Source of the DNA: Nocardioides euryhalodurans
Lineage (GTDB): Bacteria; Actinomycetota; Actinomycetes; Propionibacteriales; Nocardioidaceae
Length of the DNA: 64,000 bases
Direction: 5' to 3'
NCBI RefSeq assembly: GCF_004564375.1
Contig: NZ_CP038267.1
Span: 2,234,501-2,298,500, forward strand
Within the stretch, counting starts at the first letter, position 1. Every line of letters starts with the position of its first letter. This document shows, one piece after another, positions 24,293 through 32,420 of this stretch. Under the pieces are notes generated by a model, which was not told where the DNA came from, did no database searches, and worked only from the letters and a program-made list of their open reading frames with translations. A program made the position numbers and the translations under genes.

Positions 24293-25594
24293 GTGACCCA
24301 GACCGCGGCGCCCAGGTCGGCGCTGTCCGAGCCCACCCTCGCTCCTCCCGCACGCTGGGTCGCGGCCCTGACGCTGCTGAACCTCGGCATCTACTCCGGG
24401 TGGTTCGGACCGATCCAGGTTCTGCTCGCCGAGCAGGCCGCCACGATCTCGCCCGACCGCAAGGAGGCGGTGCTCTCCCTCGTGCTCGGCGTCGGAGCCG
24501 CCGTCTCGACGATCTGCAACCCGGTCTTCGGGGCGTTCTCCGACCGGACGACGCTGCGCCGCGGACGCCGGCTGCCGTGGGTCCTGGCCGGGGCCGCCGG
24601 CAGCGCGCTCTCCCTGCTCGTCCTCGCGGCCGCCGAGTCGGTGACCGTGATGCTGCTCGGCTGGTGCGCCGCCCAGGTGTTCCTCAACGCCATGTACGCC
24701 GCCGCGATGGCGGCGATCCCCGACCAGGTGCCGGTCGCCCGACGCGGCCTGATCGGTGGTCTGGTGGCGATCGCCCAGACGATCGGGATCGTGGCCGGCG
24801 TGGCGATCGCGGGGCTGACCGGCTCGATCGCGACCGGCTACCTCGCCACGCTGGTGGTGCTGCTCCTGCTGACGCTCCCGTACGCCCTCGGTTCGCGCGA
24901 CCTCGCGCTGCCGGCCGACCACCGGCCGCCGCCGTTCGCGATCGGCTCGTTCGTCCGCTCGTTCTGGATCTCCCCGCGCGAGCACCCCGACTTCGCCTGG
25001 GCGTGGATCACCCGGTTCCTGGTCAACCTCGGCAACTACGTCGCCACGCTCTACCTGCTCTTCTACGTCATCGACGGCCTCGGCGTCAGCGAGGACGACG
25101 CGCCCGGTCGGGTCCTGGTGCTCACGGCGTTGTACGCCGTCGCCACCATCGTGACGACGGCCGTCTTCGGGCACTGGAGCGACCGGCTCGGTCGACGCAA
25201 GGTGTTCGTCATCTGGTCAGGGGTCGTCTCGGGCGTTGCGTCCCTGATCCTGGCCGTCGGGCAGACGTGGCCGGCGGCGGTGGTGGCGGCGATCGTGCTC
25301 GGCTGCGCGTTCGGCATCTACACCGCGGTCGACTTCGCCCTCATCACGCAGGTGCTCCCGCGGGCCGAGGAGCGGGCCAAGGACCTCGGGGTCATCAACA
25401 TCGCCAACGCGCTGCCGCAGGTGCTCGCCCCGGTGCTCGCCGGGGCGATCCTGGTCGTGGTGCGCGAGGCCGGAGGGTCGGTGGCCACGCGCGGCGACGG
25501 CTGGTCGCTGGGCTACGGCACCGTCTACCTGGTGTCGTTCGCCGCGAGCGTCCTGGGCTCGGTGCTGGTCACGCGGATCCGTTCGGTGGCCTAG
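24293..25594 (+). CDS. MFS transporter
   Basis: A 433-residue membrane permease with about 12 helices. The GTG at 24293 gives MTQTAAPRSALSEP; an in-frame GTG lies at 24287. Seen: the MFS loop 2-3 motif as GAFSDRTTLRRGRRLPWVL and its second-half counterpart GHWSDRLGRRKVFVIW. The second-half motif and the long central loop (HEHPDFAWAW-like REHPDFAWAWITRF) resemble the glycoside-pentoside-hexuronide/sugar-type MFS group. It probably shares a transcript with the F420-type gene upstream. Its stop overlaps that of the convergent XRE regulator. The substrate is unknown. Confidence 0.88.
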   Translation: MTQTAAPRSALSEPTLAPPARWVAALTLLNLGIYSGWFGPIQVLLAEQAATISPDRKEAVLSLVLGVGAAVSTICNPVFGAFSDRTTLRRGRRLPWVLAGAAGSALSLLVLAAAESVTVMLLGWCAAQVFLNAMYAAAMAAIPDQVPVARRGLIGGLVAIAQTIGIVAGVAIAGLTGSIATGYLATLVVLLLLTLPYALGSRDLALPADHRPPPFAIGSFVRSFWISPREHPDFAWAWITRFLVNLGNYVATLYLLFYVIDGLGVSEDDAPGRVLVLTALYAVATIVTTAVFGHWSDRLGRRKVFVIWSGVVSGVASLILAVGQTWPAAVVAAIVLGCAFGIYTAVDFALITQVLPRAEERAKDLGVINIANALPQVLAPVLAGAILVVVREAGGSVATRGDGWSLGYGTVYLVSFAASVLGSVLVTRIRSVA

Positions 25595-25890
25595 CCGGCG
25601 ACCGGTCGCCGCGACCCTGCGACCGCCCCTCCGGGAGCGCCCGAGGAGGTCTGGTTGACCTCGGCCCACAGGGCGTCGAGGGAGAGGCCCAGGACGTCGG
25701 CGATCGCTGCGATGGTGGGGAAGGCGGGGGTGGCGACGCGACCAGACTCGATCTTCCGGAGCGTCTCGGGCGAGACCCGGGCGTCGAGGGCCGTGGCGAG
25801 CATCGAGCGCTCCCCGCGGGCCTGACGGAGGAGGGCGCCGAGGCGCTGGCCGCGCTCGACCTCCGCGGGCGTGAGCGGCAACCTGACCAT
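25591..25890 (-). CDS. XRE-family HTH regulator
   Basis: A 99-residue DNA-binding protein, mostly one HTH_3 domain: LGALLRQARGERSMLATALD, then VSPETLRKIESGRVATPAF and IAAIADVLGLSLDALWAEV. A short disordered tail follows. It is divergent from the methionine aminopeptidase gene; the 63-bp gap has two copies of ACCGGGATA, the likely site of action. The 3' end overlaps the convergent MFS gene by four bases, with interlocked stop codons. A specialised repressor for the adjacent peptidase is the natural inference. Confidence 0.88.
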   Translation of the reverse strand: MVRLPLTPAEVERGQRLGALLRQARGERSMLATALDARVSPETLRKIESGRVATPAFPTIAAIADVLGLSLDALWAEVNQTSSGAPGGAVAGSRRPVAG

Positions 25891-25905
25891 GGCACCAATT
25901 CTAGT

Positions 25906-25929
25906 ACCGGGATAACATGACCGGGATAG
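25906..25929. promoter_or_regulatory. Direct repeat, probable XRE operator
   Basis: ACCGGGATAA (25906-25915) and ACCGGGATAG (25920-25929) are direct repeats 14 bp apart in the gap between the divergent XRE and methionine aminopeptidase genes, 13-24 bp before the AGGAGG ribosome-binding site of the latter. This stretch is also unusually AT-rich for the window (AATTCTAGTA, ATAGTTATTGG), as expected of a promoter. Confidence 0.55.
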
Positions 25930-25953
25930 TTATTGGACCGCAGGAGGCGCCGC

Positions 25954-26727
25954 GTGATCGAGATCCTGAACCCCGCCAAGGTGGCCCGCGCCCGCGACAC
26001 CGGGGCCCTCGTCGCCCACATCCTGCAGACGCTGAGGAGCCGCAGCGCGGTCGGCACCAACCTGCTCGACATCGACCGGTGGGCCCGGACCATGATCGAC
26101 GAGGCGGGTGCGCAGTCCTGCTACGTCGACTACGCGCCGTCCTTCGGGCGCGGGCCGTTCGGCCACCACATCTGCACCGGGGTCAACGACGCCGTGCTCC
26201 ACGGGCTGCCTCACGACTACGCGCTGGCCGACGGCGACCTGCTGTCCCTCGACCTCGCCGTCTCCCTGGAGGGCGTGGCCGCGGACTCGGCCATCAGCTT
26301 CGTCGTGGGCGAGTCCCGGCCAGCGGAGAGCGTGGCGATGATCGATGCCACCGAACGCGCCCTGGCCGCGGGGATCGCCGCCGCCGCGCCGGGGGCCCGG
26401 ATCGGCGACCTGTCCCATGCCATCGGAACGGTCCTGACCGAGGCCGGATACCTGATCAACACCGAGTTCGGAGGTCACGGCATCGGCTCGACGATGCACC
26501 AGGACCCGCACGTCTCCAACACCGGACGGCCCGGTCGTGGCTACCAGCTGCGCCCCGGGCTGCTGCTGGCGCTGGAGCCGTGGGTGATGGCCGACACCGC
26601 CGACCTGGTCACCGACGCCGACGGGTGGACCCTCAGGAGCGCGACCGGGTGCCGGACGGCCCACAGCGAGCACACGATCGCCATCACCGCGGACGGGGCC
26701 GAGGTGCTCACGCTGCCCAGGTCCTAG
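25954..26727 (+). CDS. Methionine aminopeptidase type I (M24), regulator-linked paralogue
   Basis: A 257-residue metallopeptidase predicted to remove N-terminal Met. All five metal ligands are present: Asp100 (SLDLAV), Asp111 (AADSAI), His175 (GGHGIG), Glu208 (LALEPW) and Glu239 (HSEHTI). The His of VNDAVLHGLP is also there, so it should be active. The GTG start is fixed by AGGAGG seven bases upstream. It is not next to secY/adk/infA, where the housekeeping map gene usually lies, and is divergent from its own XRE regulator, so this is probably a conditional second copy. Its stop overlaps the convergent ACT-domain gene by four bases. Confidence 0.93.
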   Translation: MIEILNPAKVARARDTGALVAHILQTLRSRSAVGTNLLDIDRWARTMIDEAGAQSCYVDYAPSFGRGPFGHHICTGVNDAVLHGLPHDYALADGDLLSLDLAVSLEGVAADSAISFVVGESRPAESVAMIDATERALAAGIAAAAPGARIGDLSHAIGTVLTEAGYLINTEFGGHGIGSTMHQDPHVSNTGRPGRGYQLRPGLLLALEPWVMADTADLVTDADGWTLRSATGCRTAHSEHTIAITADGAEVLTLPRS

Positions 26728-27323
26728 GTGGCGATGGAGCGCGCCAGGCTCGCGAGGTGCTTGACCCGGGCCAGCTCGGAGTCGAGGAACTCCGGTCCCC
26801 CGCGTCGCCCGATCAGCAGCGCCTCGTCCGGGCCCAGCGGGCAGGCGAGGACCAGGTCGTCGTCCTCGTCCTCGAGCGGTCCTGGAGCGGAGACGTCGAC
26901 CCAGGCCACCTCGTCGGGCGCCGCAGCGGTCGAGACCAGGACCCCGCGTTCGCGGTGCACCCGCGCCGCCCAGTCGGAGCGGAAGACCACCGGCAGCAGC
27001 TCCACCAGCCGGTCCAGCGCCCGCGCCGGGTGGGCGGTCAGGTCCTCGACGGCCTCGAGGTCGAGGAAGACGTTGCTGCCCGCGGCGTACCGGTTGATCC
27101 AGAGCACCTCGACGCCGGTGAGCTGGGTGCAGGCCGAGACGATCGTGTCCGGCATGGTGCCGTCGACCATCTCCAGGAAGACGTCGTCGACCGCCGTCCC
27201 GTCGTAGCGCTTCTCGACGATCTCGATCGCCTCGATGTCACCGCCGGCCTCACCGATCGCGGTCGCCACGCGTCCCAGCGAGCCCGGGACGTCGGGGAGC
27301 GAGACACGCAGGAGGTACGGCAC
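26724..27323 (-). CDS. ACT-domain amino-acid-binding protein
   Basis: A 199-residue protein with an N-terminal ACT domain (about 1-75): YLLRVSLPDVPGSLGRVATA, GGDIEAIEIVEKRY and DDVFLEMVD. ACT domains bind amino acids and regulate enzymes, but no catalytic domain is attached. The C-terminal half (FRSDWAARVHRERGVLVSTA, LACPLGPDEALLIGRRGGPE) is a conserved-looking domain I cannot name, somewhat GAF-like. GTG start. The 3' end overlaps the methionine aminopeptidase stop. Probably a sensor; the ligand is unknown. Confidence 0.8.
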   Translation of the reverse strand: MPYLLRVSLPDVPGSLGRVATAIGEAGGDIEAIEIVEKRYDGTAVDDVFLEMVDGTMPDTIVSACTQLTGVEVLWINRYAAGSNVFLDLEAVEDLTAHPARALDRLVELLPVVFRSDWAARVHRERGVLVSTAAAPDEVAWVDVSAPGPLEDEDDDLVLACPLGPDEALLIGRRGGPEFLDSELARVKHLASLARSIAT

Positions 27324-27387
27324 CCCCCGACACTAGCGTCGTCGTGTTGCCGCGACGTGACACCGCACGAGGGGTGGAACGCGCGGC

Positions 27388-29124
27388 TCAGCCGCCCTCG
27401 CGCAGCCGCTCCCGCAGGCCGCTGGCACGTCCCACGGGCCGGTCGACGGCGGCGCGGACCGATGCCTCGCTGCCGACGACGCGGACCCGGTCCTGGGCCC
27501 GGGTGATCGCGGTGTAGAGGAGCTCGCGGGTCAGCAGGCGCGACTCGACGTCGGGCAGCAGGACCGTGACCTCGCCGGCCTGGCTGCCCTGGCTCTTGTG
27601 GATGGTCATCGCGTGCATGGTCTCGACGTCGCTCACCCGGGAGGTGGCGAGGTCGAGCGGGCCGGTGACACCGGCGACGACCGCACGCAGGACCCCGCGT
27701 CGGAGCACGGCGGCCCCGGTGTCGCCGTTGTAGATGCCGAGGCCGTAGTCGTTGGCGGTCACCAGGAACGGGCGACCGGGGTACCAGGCGGACCAGAGGC
27801 CCTCGGTGAGCTCCTCGCTGAGCCAGCGCTCCACCTGGTGGTTCCAGTGGTGGACGCCATGGGGACCGTCACGGTGGGCGCAGAGCAGCCGGTGGCCGTC
27901 GAGCAGCGCCAGTGCCTCGTCGGCCGCGCCGTCGAGGCCCGCCAGCCGCAGCTGCCGAGCACGCGGCAGGAGCACGTCGCGCAGCACCGGGCCGGGGTCC
28001 TCGGTCTCCTCGAACACGACGTGGGGGTCGCCCTGACGGAGCAACGCGACCGCGTCGTCGGCCCGGCCGTCGCGGACCGCCGCCGCCAGCGCGCCGATGG
28101 CCTCCCCGAACCGGTGGGAGGTGGCCAGGGCCGCGACCTCGACGTCGCGTCGCGCGCCGAGGCCGTCGACCAGGTCGGCGAGCACCGCCCCGGCCTCGAC
28201 CGAGGCGAGCTGGTCGGGATCGCCCACCAGCACCAGCCTCGCGTCAGGGCGCAGCGCCTCGAGCAGCCGCGCCATCATCGTCAGCGACACCATCGACGCC
28301 TCGTCGACGACCACCACGTCGTGGGGCAGCCGGTTGTCTCGGTGGTGGCGGAACCGGGCCGAGGTGTCGGGACGGGTGCCGAGCAGCCGGTGGAGCGTCA
28401 TCGCCCGGAGCCCCGCCAGCCGGCCGCGATCGGCCTCGTCGCGGAGGTTGCCCACCTCCTTCTCGACCGCCTGCTGCAACCGCGCCGCCGCCTTGCCGGT
28501 AGGAGCTGCCAGGGCGATCCGGAGCCGGGGCGCGCCCTGCTGCTCGGCCTGCTCGGCGAGCAGCGCCAGCAGCCCCGCGACCGCCGTCGTCTTGCCCGTT
28601 CCGGGGCCGCCGGTGAGCACGGTCGTCGGCTGCGCGAGCGCCAGGGCGGCCGCGTCGCGCTGCTCGTCGTAGCCGGTGAGGGGGAACACCCGGTCGAGGC
28701 CCTCCGGACGCTCGACCCGGCCGGTGCTCGCCCGGGCGAGCACGTCGGTGCAGACCTGCACCTCCTCGCGCCAGTAGCGGTCGAGGTAGAGGCGGTCGTC
28801 CTCGAGGTGGAGCACCTCGGGATCGCGCGTCAGCGGGCTGGCGGCGATCGCCGCGCGCCAGGTGGCCGGATCGGGCCAGGCGACCTCGTCGTCCTCGGCG
28901 ACCAGCCCGTCGAGGCGGACGCAGACCGACCCGCCCCGCACCGCGCGGACGGCGACGGCGACGGCCAGCGCGACCAGGGGGTCCTCGTCGTGGGCGAGGG
29001 TGGTCACCCGGGCGGCCACGTGGAGGTCGACGGCGTCGAGGACGCCGGCGCGGTTGAGGTCGCGGAGCAACCCGGTGGCTCCCACGGCGATCCGTACGTC
29101 GTGGGGATCCTCGACGACGCTCAT
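27388..29124 (-). CDS. recD: Exodeoxyribonuclease V subunit alpha, RecD
   Basis: 5'-3' SF1 helicase subunit of RecBCD, which processes double-strand DNA ends for recombination repair. 578 residues with the ATG at 29124. Seen: Walker A VLTGGPGTGKTTAV, DEASMVSLTMM (Walker B), LVLVGDPDQLASVEAG, and the C-terminal helicase motif AMTIHKSQGSQAGEV followed by ELLYTAITRAQDRV. The ATG overlaps the recB stop (ATGA), so it is translationally coupled as the last gene of recC-recB-recD. Confidence 0.95.
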   Translation of the reverse strand: MSVVEDPHDVRIAVGATGLLRDLNRAGVLDAVDLHVAARVTTLAHDEDPLVALAVAVAVRAVRGGSVCVRLDGLVAEDDEVAWPDPATWRAAIAASPLTRDPEVLHLEDDRLYLDRYWREEVQVCTDVLARASTGRVERPEGLDRVFPLTGYDEQRDAAALALAQPTTVLTGGPGTGKTTAVAGLLALLAEQAEQQGAPRLRIALAAPTGKAAARLQQAVEKEVGNLRDEADRGRLAGLRAMTLHRLLGTRPDTSARFRHHRDNRLPHDVVVVDEASMVSLTMMARLLEALRPDARLVLVGDPDQLASVEAGAVLADLVDGLGARRDVEVAALATSHRFGEAIGALAAAVRDGRADDAVALLRQGDPHVVFEETEDPGPVLRDVLLPRARQLRLAGLDGAADEALALLDGHRLLCAHRDGPHGVHHWNHQVERWLSEELTEGLWSAWYPGRPFLVTANDYGLGIYNGDTGAAVLRRGVLRAVVAGVTGPLDLATSRVSDVETMHAMTIHKSQGSQAGEVTVLLPDVESRLLTRELLYTAITRAQDRVRVVGSEASVRAAVDRPVGRASGLRERLREGG

Positions 29125-32100
29125 GGTCGCCTCCCGTCGAGCAGGTCGGACAGGTCGGTCACCAGGCCCGCAGGTGGGCGCCAGCTGAAGACGCCGGCGG
29201 GGTGGCCGTCGACCACCGGGGTGTCGGGGCCGCACATCCCCCGGACGTAGAGGTAGAGGACGCCGCCGAGGTGGACCTCGGGGTCGTAGCCGGGCTGGCG
29301 CCAGCGGAGGTAGCGGTGGAGGACGACGGTGTAGAGCATCGCCTGCAGGGGGTAGTCGGAGTGGAGCATCGCCTCGCGCACCCGGTCGGGGGCGTAGTCG
29401 GCGGCGGTGAGCGCGCCCTCGCCCTCACCGAGCCAGTTGGTCTTCCAGTCGACCACGAGGTAGCGCGGCCCGGGCGCCCGGAGCACGACGTCGATCGAGC
29501 CGGAGAGGTAGCCCCGCAGCGACTGGTCACCGAGGCCCGGCTCGCGCAGCCGGTGGGCGTAGGGGCGGACGGGGTCGTCTGCCTCGAGGTGGTGGTCGAG
29601 CACCGCGGCCAGCTCACGCACCCGGATGTCGGGGAACGGCCCGAGGTCGCCGCCGGCGAGCGGGATCTCGAAGTCGAGCTCGCGCAGCCGGTCGTGCCGG
29701 CCGATCTGCGCCAGCGTGAGCTCGGGCAGCAACGGCCCCAGCGGACTGTGGTGGAGCGGGACCAGGGCAGCGGCGAGCTCGCCGGGCGTGGCGTCGACCG
29801 GCCACCACGGGAGCTGCTCGGCGACGTGGCGCGCGAGCTCGGCCTCCAGGTCGGGGGCGAGCGGGTCTGCCTCCTCGAGCACCCCGTGGACGAGCGACCC
29901 GAAGTCGGCGCCACCGGGCAGGTCCGCCATCGGGGAGGGCAGCTCGGCCCCCGCCGCCGGGGGCTCGGCGACCATGACGGGGGTCTCGAAGGGTTCGTCG
30001 TCCACGACGCCGACCTCGGGCTCGCTGGCGACGCCCACAGCGTCGCCGGCGGAGCGCAGCAGCCCGGAGTAGGACGTACGACGCCAGGCGGTGTCGATGG
30101 ACCGCGTGAACCGGCGAACCGACAGTCCGGGCGGCAGCTCAGCGACGGGTGACTCGGGTGCGGCGACGACCTCGGAGCGCTCCAGGGAGGGTCCTCCCTC
30201 CTCCTGCCAGTGGCGGAGCCGCTGGATCATCTCCTCGTCGGACGGCCGGCCGGGAGCCTGCTCGGGCACGGTGGCCTCACCCGGTCCCCGGCCGCGCAGC
30301 AGCCGGGAGAGGCCGCCGTGGGGTTCCTCCCAGGACGGTGCCCACCAGGCGACGACCTGCGACTGCGCACGGGTGAGCGCGACGTAGGTGAGGCGGATGT
30401 CGTCGCCGGCGGACTCCTGCCGGCCCAGGGCCTGGATCGCCGCGAAGCCGGATCGACGGCCGCCGATGTCCAGGCACCGCTCGGCCCCGCGGTGGTAGAG
30501 GACGTTGACCGGGTCGGGGACGTGGCGGTTGAACGCGAACGGCAGGTAGACGAGGGGGTACTGGAGTCCCTTGCTGACCCACACCGTCATGATCTGGACG
30601 GCCTTGGCGTCGCTGTCGAGGCGCCGGTTGCGCTCGCCCGCCCCGCGCCGCTCGGAGGTCTGGTCGCGCAGCCAGTCGAGCAGGGCCGGGGACCCGAGCC
30701 GCTCCCGGTGGGCGGTCTCGTGGAGCACCTGCGCGAGGTGGGCGAGGTCGGTGAGGTGGCGCTCGCCGCCCTGCCAGCCCAGCACCCGGTCGCCCATCCC
30801 GGCGACCTGAGCCGCCTCCAGCACGGCCGCCACCCCGCGCTCCCGGGCGTGGTCGGCCCACTCCCGCAGCGTGTGGGCCACCCGGTCGGTGAGATCGTCG
30901 CCCCCCGCCGCGAGGCTCGCAGCGGACTCCCCGAAGAACATCGTGGTGGCCGCAGCCCGGACCAGGCCGCTGCGCTGCGGCTGCTCGAAGGCCTCGAGCA
31001 GGCACAGCCAGTCGGCGGCCGCCCGTGAGGAGAAGACGTCGGTGTCACCGGTGTAGACGGCGGGGACCCCGGCCGCGGCCAGCGCGTCGCGGCAGGCTCG
31101 CGCGTCCTTGTGGGCCTCGACGATCACGGCGACGTCACCGGCCGCGACCGGACGCCCGTCGTACGTCGCATCGCTGGCCAGCAGCGCCTTCACGTCGGCC
31201 GCGAGGTCGGCCGAGATGTGGTCGCGCAGCCGGTCGATGCCGACCGTCCTGTGGGGCGGGACCCCGCACTGCTGGCGGGTGACGAGCCGCAGCCGGAACG
31301 GGTCGTTGCGGGGGGCGCCGGCCAGCCGGTGGGCGGTGTGGTGGGCATGGACGTCGCGGACCTGGATCCGGTCGTCGCCCAGGCTGGCGCCGCGGAGCAC
31401 CGCGTGGGTGGCCGCGACGAGCGGCTGGTCGCTGCGCCAGTTGGTGTCGAGGGTCCGGACGTCGCGGCCCTCGGCGGCGGTGAGGTAGGTGGCGATGTCT
31501 CCGCCGCGGAAGGCGTAGATGGCCTGCTTGGGGTCGCCGATCAGCACCAGGGTGCTGGCGCCGTCGAACGCGCGGTGGAGCACGTCCCACTGCACGGGGT
31601 CGGTGTCCTGGAACTCGTCGACCATGACGATCGACCACCGGTCGCGCATCCGCTGCCTCGCCGGTGCGTCGTCGTCGGCGAGCGCCTGGGCCAGCCGGCT
31701 GAGCAGGTCGTCGAAGCCGAGCACGCCGAGGCGGCGCTTGCGGCGCTCGAGCTCGCGCAGCACCTCCGTGGCGAAGGCCACCCGCGCCGCGGCGCCCGAC
31801 CCCGGTTCGGGCTGCTCGGGGGTCAGCGTGGTGTGGGGGTTGGCGACGACGTCGCGGGCGAGCGCGCCGGCCTCGGCCCGCGAGAAGGGCGGCTTCTCCC
31901 GGTCCTGCCGGAAGCGCGCGAGGTAGAGGTCGTCGACGACCTCGGACACCAGGTCGTCGAGGCTCTCGACCAGGGTCAGGCCGGCCTCGGAGTCACCGGC
32001 GACGCCCAGCGAGCGCAGCACCAGCTGGCAGAACTGGTGGGTGGTGGCGATGGTCGCGGAGTCGAAGGACGCGAGCGCGTCGCACAGCCGGCCCCGGCGG

Positions 32101-32420
32101 AGGGCGAGCTCGCCGGCCGGCGCGTCGACCAGGTGGCGGAGGAGGGCGTTGTCGTCGGGGACCCGGGTCGGGTCGTCGAGCGCGTCGGCCGCCACGACGA
32201 GCGCCGCACGCACCCGCTCGCGGAGCTCCTGGCTGGCGGCCCGACCGAAGGTGATGAGCAGCATGTCGTCGAGCCGCGCGTGGCCCTCGGCGACGTAGCG
32301 CGTGACCAGACCGGCGAGGGCGAACGTCTTGCCGGTGCCGGCGCTGGCCTCGAGCACGGTGGTCGTGCCGGTCGCGGGCAGCGCGCCGGTGAGGTCGAAG
32401 GGCGTCGGGGAGCCGGCCAT
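29121..32420 (-). CDS. recB: Exodeoxyribonuclease V subunit beta, RecB
   Basis: 3'-5' helicase and sole nuclease subunit of RecBCD; 1099 residues. Seen: Walker A VLEASAGTGKTFALAGLVTR, VDEFQDTDPVQWDVL, LIGDPKQAIYAFRGGDI, TMVWSKGLQYPLVYLPFAFN-like MTVWVSKGLQYPLVYLPFAF, LTYVALTRAQSQVV, and the C-terminal RecB nuclease motif YLVVDWKTNWLG (Asp and Lys of the active site). The ATG at 32420 overlaps the recC stop by one base, and its own stop overlaps the recD start. The frame continues upstream of this ATG inside recC but without a ribosome site. Confidence 0.95.
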   Translation of the reverse strand: MAGSPTPFDLTGALPATGTTTVLEASAGTGKTFALAGLVTRYVAEGHARLDDMLLITFGRAASQELRERVRAALVVAADALDDPTRVPDDNALLRHLVDAPAGELALRRGRLCDALASFDSATIATTHQFCQLVLRSLGVAGDSEAGLTLVESLDDLVSEVVDDLYLARFRQDREKPPFSRAEAGALARDVVANPHTTLTPEQPEPGSGAAARVAFATEVLRELERRKRRLGVLGFDDLLSRLAQALADDDAPARQRMRDRWSIVMVDEFQDTDPVQWDVLHRAFDGASTLVLIGDPKQAIYAFRGGDIATYLTAAEGRDVRTLDTNWRSDQPLVAATHAVLRGASLGDDRIQVRDVHAHHTAHRLAGAPRNDPFRLRLVTRQQCGVPPHRTVGIDRLRDHISADLAADVKALLASDATYDGRPVAAGDVAVIVEAHKDARACRDALAAAGVPAVYTGDTDVFSSRAAADWLCLLEAFEQPQRSGLVRAAATTMFFGESAASLAAGGDDLTDRVAHTLREWADHARERGVAAVLEAAQVAGMGDRVLGWQGGERHLTDLAHLAQVLHETAHRERLGSPALLDWLRDQTSERRGAGERNRRLDSDAKAVQIMTVWVSKGLQYPLVYLPFAFNRHVPDPVNVLYHRGAERCLDIGGRRSGFAAIQALGRQESAGDDIRLTYVALTRAQSQVVAWWAPSWEEPHGGLSRLLRGRGPGEATVPEQAPGRPSDEEMIQRLRHWQEEGGPSLERSEVVAAPESPVAELPPGLSVRRFTRSIDTAWRRTSYSGLLRSAGDAVGVASEPEVGVVDDEPFETPVMVAEPPAAGAELPSPMADLPGGADFGSLVHGVLEEADPLAPDLEAELARHVAEQLPWWPVDATPGELAAALVPLHHSPLGPLLPELTLAQIGRHDRLRELDFEIPLAGGDLGPFPDIRVRELAAVLDHHLEADDPVRPYAHRLREPGLGDQSLRGYLSGSIDVVLRAPGPRYLVVDWKTNWLGEGEGALTAADYAPDRVREAMLHSDYPLQAMLYTVVLHRYLRWRQPGYDPEVHLGGVLYLYVRGMCGPDTPVVDGHPAGVFSWRPPAGLVTDLSDLLDGRRP

